This document shows, one piece after another, positions 41,625-51,034 of a stretch of 64,000 nucleotides of DNA. The position numbers and the translations under genes were made by a program. Under the pieces are notes generated by a model. That model did not search any database and was not told the origin of the DNA. It was given only the letters and a program-made list of their open reading frames with translations. This DNA is from Microbispora hainanensis (GTDB lineage Bacteria > Actinomycetota > Actinomycetes > Streptosporangiales > Streptosporangiaceae), in assembly GCF_006874475.1 (NCBI RefSeq), contig NZ_VIRM01000046.1:1-64000 (forward strand), given 5' to 3'. Every line of letters starts with the position of its first letter. The stretch's first letter is position 1.

Positions 41625-43136
41625 ATGCACGTCGACAATCTCCCGGCCGGCGGCACGGCGCCGCCGCAGACGGGCACCGGACCGGCCGCCCGGCCGCCCG
41701 TCGTCACCGCCAGGGGCGTGACCAAGGCGTACGGGCGCACCCGGGCCCTGACGGGCGTGGACCTGGAGGTCCGCGCGGGCGAGGTGCTCGGGCTGGTCGG
41801 TCACAACGGCGCGGGCAAGAGCACGCTCATGCGCGTGCTCGCCGGGCTGGAGGCCTGCGACACGGGCACGGTCCTCGTGCACGGGAGGAAGGCGTCCGCC
41901 GGGGACTTCCGGTCGGTGCGGATGGCCTACCAGGAGACGTCGCTGTGCCCCGACCTCACGGTGGCGGAGAACATGTGGGTGTCCTCGCGGCACTGCCTGC
42001 CCCGCCTGCGGTGGCGGCGGGCGGCGAGCGACGCGGTGCGCCGCCGCCTCGACGAGATGTTCCCCGGCCACGGCGTCTCCCCCCGTGACCGCGTGGAGGA
42101 CCTGTCACTGGCCCGGCGCCAGATGGTGGAGATCGCCCGGGCCTGCCTGGTGGACCGGCTCGACCTGCTGATCCTCGACGAGCCCACCGAGTCGCTCGGC
42201 CCGGACGCCGCCCGGTCGCTGTACGCCTACGTGCGCAGGCTGATCGGGGCCGGCACCGCCGTGCTGCTCATCTCGCATCGCATCCGCGAGGTCCTCTCTG
42301 TGGCCGACCGGGTGGCCGTGCTGCGCGACGGCGCGGTCACCGCGGAACGGCCGGCCGCCGGGCTCGGCGAGCCGGACGTCCTCGAGCTGATGGGCGCCCA
42401 CGTCGCCGCTCCCTCGTCGACCGGCGCGCGAACGGCCTCCGCCGGGACCGCGGCACGGGAGACGGTGGCCGAGCTGCGCGGCGCCATCGGACCCGGCCTG
42501 CGGGAGGTCACCCTGCGGGTCGGCAAGGGCGAGGTCGTGGGCCTCGCCGGGCTGGCCGGCCAGGGCCAGCAGGAAGTGCTCGAACGCCTGTGGCGGCCGG
42601 TGCGGCGCGACACCACGGTGAACGTGACGCGGGCGTACGTGCCGGGCGACCGGCAGCGCTCGGGCGTCCTGCCCCTGTGGAGCGTGGGCGACAACCTGAT
42701 CGTGACCGCGCTGCGCGGCATCGCCCGCCGCGGGCTGCGCCGCCCGGCCGAGGAGCGCGCGGTGGTCGGCGACTGGGTGAAGCGCCTCGCCATCAGGGGC
42801 GGCGCGGAGGCCGGGATCATCGAGCTGAGCGGCGGCAACCAGCAGAAGGTCATCGTCGCCCGCGCCTTCGCCTCCCCCTCCGGGCTCGTGCTGCTCGACG
42901 ACCCGTTCCGGGGCGTGGACGTGCACACCAAGAGCGATCTGTACCGCCTCATCAGGGAGGAGGCGGCGAAGGGCCGGAGCATCGTCTGGTACTCCAGCGA
43001 GAACGCCGAGATGGCCCACTGCGACCGGGTTTACGTCTTCCGGGCCGGCCGGATCGTGGCCGAACTGACCGGCGAGGAGATCTCCGAGGAACGCATCATC
43101 GCCGTCTCCTTCAACGAGGACGGAGGGAACGACTGA
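41625..43136 (+). CDS. Sugar ABC transporter ATPase (RbsA-type, two NBDs)
   Basis: 503 aa fused double nucleotide-binding protein. The first NBD has Walker A GHNGAGKST (59-67), signature LSLARRQMVEIARA and LLILDEPTESL. The second half has the usual RbsA degenerate Walker A (GLAGLAGQGQQ), signature LSGGNQQKVIVARA and LLDDPFRGVDV. It drives import with the next two permeases. It starts 48 bases after the binding protein and overlaps the next gene by one base (TGATG). Confidence 0.9.
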   Translation: MHVDNLPAGGTAPPQTGTGPAARPPVVTARGVTKAYGRTRALTGVDLEVRAGEVLGLVGHNGAGKSTLMRVLAGLEACDTGTVLVHGRKASAGDFRSVRMAYQETSLCPDLTVAENMWVSSRHCLPRLRWRRAASDAVRRRLDEMFPGHGVSPRDRVEDLSLARRQMVEIARACLVDRLDLLILDEPTESLGPDAARSLYAYVRRLIGAGTAVLLISHRIREVLSVADRVAVLRDGAVTAERPAAGLGEPDVLELMGAHVAAPSSTGARTASAGTAARETVAELRGAIGPGLREVTLRVGKGEVVGLAGLAGQGQQEVLERLWRPVRRDTTVNVTRAYVPGDRQRSGVLPLWSVGDNLIVTALRGIARRGLRRPAEERAVVGDWVKRLAIRGGAEAGIIELSGGNQQKVIVARAFASPSGLVLLDDPFRGVDVHTKSDLYRLIREEAAKGRSIVWYSSENAEMAHCDRVYVFRAGRIVAELTGEEISEERIIAVSFNEDGGND

Positions 43137-44095
43137 TGGCCCATCTTCTCGCCCCGGCGCTGCCCGACCGCGCGCGGATGCGCCGCTCGGCCCCGGCGGC
43201 GGTCAGCGCCGTCGCGCTGGTCGCGATGCTCTGCGTCTGCTCGTCGCTCCAGCCGGGTGTGCTGACCGTGGAGGGCCTCACGCTGGTCCTGTCCGCGACC
43301 GTCCCGCTGGTGATCGCCGCGCAGGCGCAGATGACGCTCATGGCCGTCGGCGACATCGACCTCGGAATCGGCAACTTCGTCGGCCTGGTCACGGTGGTCT
43401 CCGCCACCCTGCTGGTGTCGTCCCCCCTCCTCGGCGTGCTCGTCCTGATCGGGCTGGTCGCGGCGTACGCCGTGCTCGGCCTGCTCATCCACCTCCGCGA
43501 GGTGCCGGCGCTGATCGCGACCCTCGGCGCCTCGTTCCTCTGGCTCGGGCTCGGCCTGTTCCTGCTGCCGACTCCGGGCGGCACGACCCCCGGGTGGCTG
43601 GCGTCGTTCGGCGCCTGGCAGCCCGCGGGCTTCCCGGCGCCGCTGCTGCCGATCCTGGTCGTCGCGCTGGTGGTCTACCTGCTCACCGCGCGCAGCGCCG
43701 CAGGCGTGCGGATGCGCGGCCTGGGCAGCAACGCGGTCGCGCTGCGGCGGGCCGGCCTGCGGCCGCTCACGTCCCGCGTCTTCGCCTACGCGACGGCGGG
43801 CGCGCTCGGCGTGCTGTCCGGCCTCGTCCTGGCCTCCCAGACCGGCGGCGGAGACGTGTCGTCGGCCTCCGGCTACACGCTCACGACCGTGGCCGCGGTG
43901 ATCCTCGGCGGGGGCTCCTTCTCCGGCGGCACCGCCGTGCCGTGGGGCGCCGCGATCGGCGGAGTGACGCTGGGGCTGGTCAGCGTGGTTCTCAGCCTGC
44001 TCGACGTCCGGTCCGACATGCAGTCGGCCGTGCAAGGCGTGATCGTCCTGGCCGTGCTCGCCGGCCGCGTCGTCGTGGGGAAGGTGCTGCGATGA
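43136..44095 (+). CDS. Sugar ABC transporter permease (RbsC-type), first
   Basis: 319 aa with about nine hydrophobic segments. The ribose-permease signature is LGSNAVALRRAGL (about 197-209), with VGDIDLGIGNFVGLV near 76-90. It overlaps the ATPase gene by one base and the second permease by four (ATGA). It forms a heterodimeric channel with the next product. Confidence 0.88.
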   Translation: MAHLLAPALPDRARMRRSAPAAVSAVALVAMLCVCSSLQPGVLTVEGLTLVLSATVPLVIAAQAQMTLMAVGDIDLGIGNFVGLVTVVSATLLVSSPLLGVLVLIGLVAAYAVLGLLIHLREVPALIATLGASFLWLGLGLFLLPTPGGTTPGWLASFGAWQPAGFPAPLLPILVVALVVYLLTARSAAGVRMRGLGSNAVALRRAGLRPLTSRVFAYATAGALGVLSGLVLASQTGGGDVSSASGYTLTTVAAVILGGGSFSGGTAVPWGAAIGGVTLGLVSVVLSLLDVRSDMQSAVQGVIVLAVLAGRVVVGKVLR

Positions 44096-45117
44096 ACATC
44101 CGCGTGACCCGCCAATGGAGCGGCCCCTGGAACGGTGCCCCCTGGATTTGGGGCTTCGCCGCCGCCGCGCTCGTGTGGCTGGTGATCCTGGCCATCTCGG
44201 GCCAGGGCGGCGGGCAGACGGTCTCCCTCGCCCTGTCGCTCGCGCCGTACCTCGTCATCGTCGGGCTCGGGCAGATGCTGGTCATCAGCGCGGGCCCCGG
44301 CAACATCGACGTGTCGGTGGGGTCGGTCATCTCGCTCGCCGGGTTCGTCTCGGTGGCGGCGGCCTCCGCCACCGGCTCCGCGGCTGTGGGGATCCTCGCG
44401 GGGATCGGCGTCGGCGTCATCGTCGCGGCGGTCAGCGCCGTGGCCATCCTCGGCCTGTCCGTCCCCCCGATCATCGCCACGCTGGCCGCGGGGCTCGTCG
44501 CCTCGTCGATCACGCTGTCGACGGCCAACGGCTTCACCGCCGTGCCCGACCCCGGTCTGCGCTCGGCGCTCAACCTGCGCCCGGCCGGCATCCCGCTCCT
44601 CGCGCTGGCGATCGCGGTGCTGACCGTGCTCGTCGTCGCGCTGCTGCGCCGCACGGTCTACGGCCGGTCGCTGATCGCGGTGGGCCAGAGCCGCCGGGCG
44701 GCCGAGCGGGCCGGCATCCCGGTCGCCCGGATCATCGGGTCGACCTACCTGCTGAGCGGGGCGCTGGCCGGGCTGACCGGCGCGCTGCTCGCCGCCTACA
44801 TCGCGCCCTCGGCCGATCTCGGCACCCGCTACCTGCTCGATTCCGTGGCCGTCGTGGTCATCGGCGGCACGCTCATCTCCGGCGGTCGCGCGGTCCCGGT
44901 GGGCGTGTGGGGCGCGTCTCTCTTCTTCATCCTGCTCGACGGACTGGTCAACCTCGTCGGCTGGAGCACCGCGGCGCAGAACCTGCTCAAGGGCGGCCTG
45001 GTGCTCTTCGTCCTCTTCCTCGCCGGCGGAGGCGACCGTACGGCATCTCTGTTCAAACGGCGATCGCGCACCGCGACCGCCACCACCACTAGTACAGGAG
45101 ACGACACTGATGGCTGA
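44092..45117 (+). CDS. Sugar ABC transporter permease (RbsC-type), second
   Basis: 341 aa. [22 protein letters not shown] (about 65-86) and [18 protein letters not shown] (about 199-216) are RbsC-class motifs. ATG overlaps the previous stop; its own end overlaps the aldolase start by eight bases. Two unequal permeases also occur in the E. coli lsr (LsrC/LsrD) transporter. Confidence 0.88.
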   Translation: MNIRVTRQWSGPWNGAPWIWGFAAAALVWLVILAISGQGGGQTVSLALSLAPYLVIVGLGQMLVISAGPGNIDVSVGSVISLAGFVSVAAASATGSAAVGILAGIGVGVIVAAVSAVAILGLSVPPIIATLAAGLVASSITLSTANGFTAVPDPGLRSALNLRPAGIPLLALAIAVLTVLVVALLRRTVYGRSLIAVGQSRRAAERAGIPVARIIGSTYLLSGALAGLTGALLAAYIAPSADLGTRYLLDSVAVVVIGGTLISGGRAVPVGVWGASLFFILLDGLVNLVGWSTAAQNLLKGGLVLFVLFLAGGGDRTASLFKRRSRTATATTTSTGDDTDG

Positions 45118-45997
45118 CACCGACGGCCTGCTCGACGCCCGCGACTTCGGGACGTCCGCCGGGCCCGCGGCGAGCGGCTTCCACGTGAAGGGCGCGCACG
45201 GGCAGGACTGGGGCCTGCGCAACCGCCTGTCGCGCATCTTCCGGCCGGACACCGGGCGCACGGTCATGCTGGCGTTCGACCACGGCTACTTCGTCGGCCC
45301 GATGGCCGGCCTGGAGCGCCTCGACACCCGGATCGCCCCGCTCGTCCCGGACGCCGACGCGATCATGATGACCCGCGGCGCGCTGCGCACCAGCATCCCC
45401 GCGACCACCGGCGCCGGGATCGTGCTGCGCGCCAGCGGCGGCCCGAGCATCCTGCGCGAGCTGTCCGACGAGCACATCGCGCTCGACATGGAGGACGCGC
45501 TGCGCCTCAACGCCGCCGCCGTGGCCATCCAGGTGTTCATCGGCGGCGAGCACGAGTCGCGGTCGGTCGCCAACCTGGCCGCGCTCGTGGACGCCGGTCA
45601 GCGGCACGGCGTCGCCGTGCTCGGCGTCACCGCCGTCGGCAAGGACATGGTCCGCGACGCCCGCTACTTCCGCCTCGCGACCCGGATCAGCGCCGAGATG
45701 GGCGCCCACATCGTCAAGACGTACTACGTCGAGGAGGGCTTCGAGACCGTCACCGCGAGCTGCCCGGTGCCGATCATCGTCGCGGGTGGCAAGAAGCTGC
45801 CCGAGATCGACGCCCTGACGATGGCCTACCGGTCGATCCAGGAGGGCGCCGCCGGCGTCGACATGGGCCGCAACATCTTCCAGAGCGACAGCCCCGCCGG
45901 CATGCTCGCCGCGGTCCGCGCGGTCGTGCACGACGGGCTCAAGCCCGAGGAGGCGTACGAGATCTACAAGGAGAAGGCGGGCGGCTCCGCCGCCTAG
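45110..45997 (+). CDS. LsrF-like class I aldolase/thiolase
   Basis: 295 aa with strong resemblance throughout to E. coli LsrF (3-hydroxy-5-phosphonooxypentane-2,4-dione thiolase): [21 protein letters not shown] (51-60), [34 protein letters not shown] (201-212) and AGGKKLPE (225-232). Lys203 is in the position of the family's Schiff-base lysine. It would cleave a phosphorylated ketose or diketone, giving DHAP or a related triose. No LsrG homologue is nearby, and the context (FAD dehydrogenase and kinase) differs from the AI-2 operon. AGGAG precedes ATG 45110. Confidence 0.85.
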   Translation: MADTDGLLDARDFGTSAGPAASGFHVKGAHGQDWGLRNRLSRIFRPDTGRTVMLAFDHGYFVGPMAGLERLDTRIAPLVPDADAIMMTRGALRTSIPATTGAGIVLRASGGPSILRELSDEHIALDMEDALRLNAAAVAIQVFIGGEHESRSVANLAALVDAGQRHGVAVLGVTAVGKDMVRDARYFRLATRISAEMGAHIVKTYYVEEGFETVTASCPVPIIVAGGKKLPEIDALTMAYRSIQEGAAGVDMGRNIFQSDSPAGMLAAVRAVVHDGLKPEEAYEIYKEKAGGSAA

Positions 45998-46061
45998 TCC
46001 GATCCTTCTCCGGCGCGGGTCCGCCCGCGGACCCGCGCCCGTCACCCTCCGGGAGCCACCC

Positions 46062-47738
46062 ATGTCGCAACACGTCCCCTTCGGTGAGACCGACGTCGTC
46101 GATCTCGCCGTCATCGGAGCCGGCATCAACGGGCTCGCCATCGCCCGGGACGCCGCCGCCCGCGGCCTGCGCGTCGTCGTCGTCGACCGCGCCGACGTGG
46201 GCTCGGGCACGTCGAGCACCTCCAGCCGGCTGATCCACGGCGGCCTCAAGTATCTCGAGCGCTACGACTTCACGCTCGTGCACGAATCCATCCGGGAGCG
46301 GCACCTGCTGTTCCGCACCGCTCCCCACCTCATCCGCGACTACCCGATGCTGATCCCCTTCTACGAGGGGAACACACGGCCGGGAGCGCTGATCCGGCTC
46401 GGCCTGCTGGCGTTCGACACGATGGCCCTGGGCCGGGGACGCGGGCTCAGCCGGGGCGTGCCGGTCCGCACGGTGGCCCGCCGGTGGCCCACACTGGCGC
46501 GCGAGGGCCTGCGCGGGGCGGCGCTGTTCCACGACGCGCAGGTGCCGTGGGCGGAGCGCCTCTGCGTCGAGCTGCTCCTCGACGCCCGCCACCTGGGCGC
46601 CCGCGTCCTCACCTACACCTCCGTCACCGGACTGATCGTCGAGAGCGACCGGGTCGCCGGCCTTCACACCGAGGACGTGCGGACCGGGGAGCGCGGGGAG
46701 ATCCGGGCCGCCGTCACCGTCAACGCCGCCGGGCCGTGGATCGACCGGATCCTCGACGGGCAGATCGAGAGCCGGCGGCTGAACGGCGGCACCAAGGGCA
46801 GCCACGTCGTCCTCGACCCGTTCCCCGGAGCCCCCGACACCTGCATCTTCTTCGAGGCGGCGGCCGACGGCCGGCCCATCTTCGTCTTCCCCTGGCAGGG
46901 CCGCTACATGCTCGGCAGCACCGACCTCACCTACGAGGGCGACCTGGACGAGGTGGTGGCCGGCGACGCCGAGATCGACTACCTGCTCGCCGAGACCAAC
47001 CGGATCTTCCCGCAGGCGAACCTCACACCCGCCGACGTGCTGTGGAGCGTCGCCGGGATCCGGCCCCTGCCGTACACGGCCGAGGTGTCGGACAACGCCA
47101 AGATCAGCCGTGGGCACACCGTGCTCAACCACGCGCCCGCCTATCGGGGCCTGCTGACGGTCATCGGCGGCAAGCTCACGACCCACAGGGCGCTCGCGGA
47201 GGACGTGACCGACGAGGCGCTGCGCGTGCTCGGCAAGCGGCCCCGCCCGTGCGTCACCCGGACCCGGCCGTTCCCCGGCGCGGACACCTCCGACTGGCCG
47301 GAGTTCGTGCGCGACTTCCTGCGTGAGTCGCCGCTGGACGGTGCGTCCTCCCGCAGGCTGCTGCAGCTCTACGGCGTGCGCGCCCGCCGGGTGCTCGACC
47401 TCGCGGCGGAGGACCCCTCGCTCGCCGAGGTCGTCGACAAGGAGACCGGCGCCCTGGCCGCCGAGGTCGTCATGGCCGTACGCGAGGAGGGCGCGGTCAC
47501 GCTGGCCGACGTCATGCTGCGACGTATCCTTGTCGGGCTCAACGGCGACATGGGCCTTTCCAGCGCCGCGACCTGCGCCGACGTCGCCGTACGCCACCTC
47601 GGCTGGGACGAGGGGCGGGCCCGCGCCGAGGTGGCCGCCTACGAGAACGAACTGCGGCGCCACCGTCCCCGGGCGCTGGCCGCCGCGGCGGGTGGAGGCG
47701 CGGCCGGAGGCAGGGCAAGCGACGGGAGGACACCATGA
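46062..47738 (+). CDS. GlpD/EryB-like FAD-dependent polyol-phosphate dehydrogenase
   Basis: 558 aa. FAD motif GAGINGLAIARDAA (19-32) and the GlpD family signature SSRLIHGGLKYLE (54-66). C-terminal GlpD-type domain to about 525, then an Ala/Gly-rich tail. GlpD oxidises glycerol-3-phosphate; the relative EryB oxidises erythritol-phosphate. Here, between an aldolase and a polyol-type kinase, oxidation of a polyol phosphate to a ketose phosphate is the best reading. It would be membrane-associated and pass electrons to quinone. Its stop overlaps the kinase ATG (ATGA). Confidence 0.85.
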   Translation: MSQHVPFGETDVVDLAVIGAGINGLAIARDAAARGLRVVVVDRADVGSGTSSTSSRLIHGGLKYLERYDFTLVHESIRERHLLFRTAPHLIRDYPMLIPFYEGNTRPGALIRLGLLAFDTMALGRGRGLSRGVPVRTVARRWPTLAREGLRGAALFHDAQVPWAERLCVELLLDARHLGARVLTYTSVTGLIVESDRVAGLHTEDVRTGERGEIRAAVTVNAAGPWIDRILDGQIESRRLNGGTKGSHVVLDPFPGAPDTCIFFEAAADGRPIFVFPWQGRYMLGSTDLTYEGDLDEVVAGDAEIDYLLAETNRIFPQANLTPADVLWSVAGIRPLPYTAEVSDNAKISRGHTVLNHAPAYRGLLTVIGGKLTTHRALAEDVTDEALRVLGKRPRPCVTRTRPFPGADTSDWPEFVRDFLRESPLDGASSRRLLQLYGVRARRVLDLAAEDPSLAEVVDKETGALAAEVVMAVREEGAVTLADVMLRRILVGLNGDMGLSSAATCADVAVRHLGWDEGRARAEVAAYENELRRHRPRALAAAAGGGAAGGRASDGRTP

Positions 47739-49285
47739 CGAACCTGGCCACGTGTTACGTCGGGGTCGACGTCGGCCTGACCGCGTCGAAGGCCGCCGCG
47801 TTCGACGCCGAGGGGCGCGAGGTGGGGGTGGTGCACGCCCGCACTCCCCGCACCAGCGTGACCGCCCACCGGCACGACGTGGACATGATCGGGCTGGCCG
47901 GCACCGTCGTGTCGCTGCTCGGCGACCTCGCGGGCAAACTCGCCGCCGACGGGTACGCGCCGGCCGGCATCGGCGTGGCCGCGCACGGCAACGGGCTCTA
48001 CCCGGTCGACGCGTCGCTGCGGCCCGTCGGGCCGGCCATCGCGTCGTCGGACAGCCGGGCCCAGCACATCGTGGACGCGATCGAGCCGGAGGCCGCCCGC
48101 CGCCTGGCCGCCGAGACCGGCTCCATCCCCTGGGCGGCCCAGCCGTCCGTGCTCCTGCGCTGGATGCACGACGCCGAACCCGAGGCGTACGCCGCGACCC
48201 GGTGGGCGCTGTCGTGCAAGGACTGGGTGACCTCGCAGCTCACCGGCGTGCCAAGCGCCGACTACAGCGACGCGAGCGCGTTCGGCATGGTGGCGCTGGA
48301 CACCCGCGAATACACGCCGACGGCGCTCGAACTGGTGGGGCTTCCGGCCGGCGACCTCGACCGCTTCCCGCCGTTGCGCGAGTCCGGGCAGGTCGTGGCC
48401 GGACTCAGCGCGCGGGTCGCGGAGCTGACCGGGCTGCCGGAGGGGCTGCCCGTGATCGCGGGCTGCATGGACTGCGTGGCCGCCACCCTGGGCGCGGGCG
48501 GCCGGGCGCCGGGCGACGTGACGATCATCGTGGGCACCTGGGCCATCAACGGGGTCGTCGTCCCCGCCGCCACCCCCGCGCCCGAGGTCACGCTCAGCGC
48601 GCTGATGCCCGACTCGGGAACGATGCTCGCCATGGAGGTCGCCCCCACGTCGGCCGCCAACCTCGACTGGCTGAGCACCGCGTCGGCGCCGCACCGGGCG
48701 ACCGCCGGCGTTCCGGCGGCGGACCTGCTGGCCGAGGCGGCGACGGTGGCGCCGGGCGCGGACGGGCTGCTGTTCCTGCCGTTCGTCAACGGCGCCCCCG
48801 AGCACCCGACGGCCTCGGGGACCTTCCTCGGCATCTCCGCCGTACACCGTCGCGGGCATCTCACCCGTGCGGTCATCGAGGGGGTCGCGCAGTATCACCG
48901 GGTGCAACTCGACCGCGTCCTGGCCAGCGGGGCCGCCGTGGGCGACCTTCCCTGGCGGCTGGCCGGGGGCGGCGCGCGGTCGGAGGTCTGGGCGCAGATC
49001 TTCGCCGACGTGCTCGGCCGTCCCGTCCGCCGTCAGCTCACCAGCGAACTCGGCGCACGCGGGGTCGCCTCGCTGCTGCCCGCTGCGCTCGGGCACAGCG
49101 ACGTGCCGTGGTCGGTCAGCGACAGCGACGACCTGTGCGTCCGCCCCGGTCCCGCCCGCGAGGCGTACGTCCGGCAGGCGGAGGTGTTCGACCGGTGCCT
49201 GGCCGGGATGTCCGCCGCGTGGTCGGAGGTCGAGCGGTATCGCACGGCGGGGTTCGAACCGGCTCCCACGTCGGACGGCCGCTGA
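47735..49285 (+). CDS. FGGY family carbohydrate/polyol kinase
   Basis: 516 aa. Phosphate-1 motif VGVDVGLTASKAAAFD (9-24), substrate region GNGLYPVD (85-92) and SSDSRA (104-109), the ATP-side motif VGTWAIN and C-terminal GGGARSEVWAQIFADVLGRPV. The type resembles L-xylulose (LyxK) and erythritol (EryA) kinases more than glycerol kinase. LsrK is the AI-2 counterpart. It would phosphorylate the imported substrate in the first cytoplasmic step. ATG 47735 has GGGAGG upstream and overlaps the previous gene. Last gene of the operon; convergent with the DivIVA-like gene. Confidence 0.88.
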   Translation: MTNLATCYVGVDVGLTASKAAAFDAEGREVGVVHARTPRTSVTAHRHDVDMIGLAGTVVSLLGDLAGKLAADGYAPAGIGVAAHGNGLYPVDASLRPVGPAIASSDSRAQHIVDAIEPEAARRLAAETGSIPWAAQPSVLLRWMHDAEPEAYAATRWALSCKDWVTSQLTGVPSADYSDASAFGMVALDTREYTPTALELVGLPAGDLDRFPPLRESGQVVAGLSARVAELTGLPEGLPVIAGCMDCVAATLGAGGRAPGDVTIIVGTWAINGVVVPAATPAPEVTLSALMPDSGTMLAMEVAPTSAANLDWLSTASAPHRATAGVPAADLLAEAATVAPGADGLLFLPFVNGAPEHPTASGTFLGISAVHRRGHLTRAVIEGVAQYHRVQLDRVLASGAAVGDLPWRLAGGGARSEVWAQIFADVLGRPVRRQLTSELGARGVASLLPAALGHSDVPWSVSDSDDLCVRPGPAREAYVRQAEVFDRCLAGMSAAWSEVERYRTAGFEPAPTSDGR

Positions 49286-49303
49286 CGAGCTTTGCGAATC
49301 GCC

Positions 49304-50152
49304 TCAGCGGCAGCGCTCCAGCACGTTCGCCATCTCGGCCAGGAAGCCGTCCACCTCGTGGATCGCGTAGCCCGGCCGGAACACCACGGTGGCGAACGTC
49401 GCCTTCCTGACCTGCTCCGCCGTGAGCGGCTCGGCCGCCGTCCCGCGCAGCGTCGCCACCATCCTGTCGAGGAAGGCGTCGACCTCCTCCTCCCGGTAGC
49501 CCATGCCGAGCCGCCCGGGGTGGAAGGCCACCCGCTCCACCCGCACCGCCTGCGTCTCCAGCCAGCCCGGAGAGCCCGGCTCCGGCGGGAGCGTGCCCGT
49601 CCTCTCCTCAGGGCCGGCGTCCTCGGCACGCGTACGGCGAGGCCGGGCCGTCGAGGCGGCCCGGGCGGCGGCGGGTTGGGACACGCCGGCGGGTTGGGAC
49701 ACGCCGGCGGGTTGGGACACGGCGGCGGACCCCGAGGCGGCGGGCCGGGGCGTTCCGGCAGTGGCCTGTCCGGCGGGCCGCCGGGCGGCCGGTGCGCGAT
49801 CTTCGGCGACTGCCCCCAGGGCAGCGGATCCGGAGCCGGTGGGCCCCGAGGGGGCGGGTGGCGGTGGCACGGCCGGGGTGGTGGGCGGCGGCTTCAGGGC
49901 CGGGGTGGCGGTGTCCCGGCCTCCTCTGGCCTCGACCGCCACGATGAACGCGTCGAGCGCGAAGTCCACGGCCGTCTCGTTGTAACCCCCGCGCTTGACG
50001 GCGAACCTGGCGTTCCTGATCTCGTCGGCGGTCACCGGCGGGCCGTCGAGCGGGCCGAGGCCGAGCGTCCGCTCGATCCTGCGCACGAATTCGTCGACCT
50101 GTGCGGGGTCGTATCCCAGCCGCGCGGCCATGACGCGGGGAAAGCGGTTCAC
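49304..50152 (-). CDS. Two-domain DivIVA-like protein
   Basis: 282 aa with two copies of the DivI1A half-domain. The N-terminal copy (about 1-75) has LGYDPAQVDEFVRRIERTL, then VTADEIRNARFAVKRGGYN and VDFALDAF. The C-terminal copy (about 210-282) has GRLGMGYREEEVDAFLDRM, then LTAEQVRKATFATVVFRPGYAIHEVDGFLAEM. A 125-residue Pro/Ala/Gly linker separates them. Full DivIVA proteins bind curved membrane and recruit polar growth factors; here the long coiled coil is missing, so a smaller adaptor role is likely. GTG 50152 has GGGAGG upstream. The linker contains three 18-bp DNA repeats. Confidence 0.78.
   Translation of the reverse strand: MNRFPRVMAARLGYDPAQVDEFVRRIERTLGLGPLDGPPVTADEIRNARFAVKRGGYNETAVDFALDAFIVAVEARGGRDTATPALKPPPTTPAVPPPPAPSGPTGSGSAALGAVAEDRAPAARRPAGQATAGTPRPAASGSAAVSQPAGVSQPAGVSQPAAARAASTARPRRTRAEDAGPEERTGTLPPEPGSPGWLETQAVRVERVAFHPGRLGMGYREEEVDAFLDRMVATLRGTAAEPLTAEQVRKATFATVVFRPGYAIHEVDGFLAEMANVLERCR
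49671..49724 (-). repeat. Three 18-bp in-frame repeats in the DivIVA-like gene
   Basis: GCGGGTTGGGACACGCCG at 49671-49688, 49689-49706 and 49707-49724 (last two bases diverge), encoding SQPAGV repeats in the linker. Confidence 0.85.
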
Positions 50153-50272
50153 ACCACACCTCCCTGCCCGTTGCTCAAGCCCGTCCATTCTGACGGGACT
50201 CCGAACAAAAAGGCGAGACCCAATGATCGCCCGAAGTTCGTACGCGGGGAGGAACGATCCCGATAGGCTCAA

Positions 50273-51034
50273 ATGACTATGCGGATCGCCAGCCTCTCCT
50301 TCCGGTACGGACGGCGCGCCCCCTGGATCCTGTCCGACGCCGGCCTGGTCCTGGACGCGGGCGACGTGGTCGAGGTCACCGGGCCCAACGGCACCGGCAA
50401 GTCCACCCTCCTGCGACTGGTCGCCGGGCTGCTCCGGCCCACACGCGGAAGCGTCGAGGACCGCCCCCGGATCGTCGGGTACGCCCCCGAGCGGTTCCCC
50501 TCCGACCAGCCGTTCACCGTGGCCGCCTACCTGCGGCACATGGCGGCGGTCCGGAGGGTGAGTACGGAGTCGATCGGCCGGTGGAGCGAGCGGCTCGGCA
50601 TGGACCACCTGCTCGGGCAGCGACTGCCCGACCTGTCCAAGGGCAGCGCCCACAAGGTGGGCCTCGCGCAGGCGCTTCTCGCCGAGCCGGGGCTGCTCGT
50701 GCTCGACGAGCCCTTCGCCGGTCTCGACGCCGCCACCCGGGCCGAACTCCCCCGGATCATCGGGGAGATCAGCGCGCGCGGCGGCATCGTCGTGGCGAGC
50801 GACCACCAGGGTGATCTGCGTTACTTCCCTGGCCTGCGCCGCTGCGAGGTCCGTGACCGGGCCCTGCGGGAACTCGATCCGGTCGATCCGATCGAGGATG
50901 CCGCGGAGCCGGCCCTGACCGTGCTGGAGGTGGCGGTGGCCGCGTCGAAGGCGCAGGACCTGGCCGACCGTCTGCGCGCCGAGGGCTGCACGGTGAACAT
51001 CACGGCCCGCGCCACCCGGGAGGTCGCAGGATGA
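50273..51034 (+). CDS. ABC transporter ATP-binding protein
   Basis: 253 aa. Walker A GPNGTGKST (about 37-45), signature LSKGSAHKVGLAQALL, Walker B LLVLDEPFAGLD. The signature has SKGSA in place of SGGQ. The C-terminal 50 residues are an extra small domain. Overlaps the membrane partner by four bases (ATGA). Substrate unknown; the arrangement is that of a simple exporter. Confidence 0.85.
   Translation: MTMRIASLSFRYGRRAPWILSDAGLVLDAGDVVEVTGPNGTGKSTLLRLVAGLLRPTRGSVEDRPRIVGYAPERFPSDQPFTVAAYLRHMAAVRRVSTESIGRWSERLGMDHLLGQRLPDLSKGSAHKVGLAQALLAEPGLLVLDEPFAGLDAATRAELPRIIGEISARGGIVVASDHQGDLRYFPGLRRCEVRDRALRELDPVDPIEDAAEPALTVLEVAVAASKAQDLADRLRAEGCTVNITARATREVAG

Noticed and set aside
45110-49285. Plain AI-2 (lsr) operon
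   Set aside because: LsrF-like aldolase and two permeases fit, but LsrG and LsrR are absent and a GlpD/EryB-type dehydrogenase is present, which AI-2 breakdown does not use.
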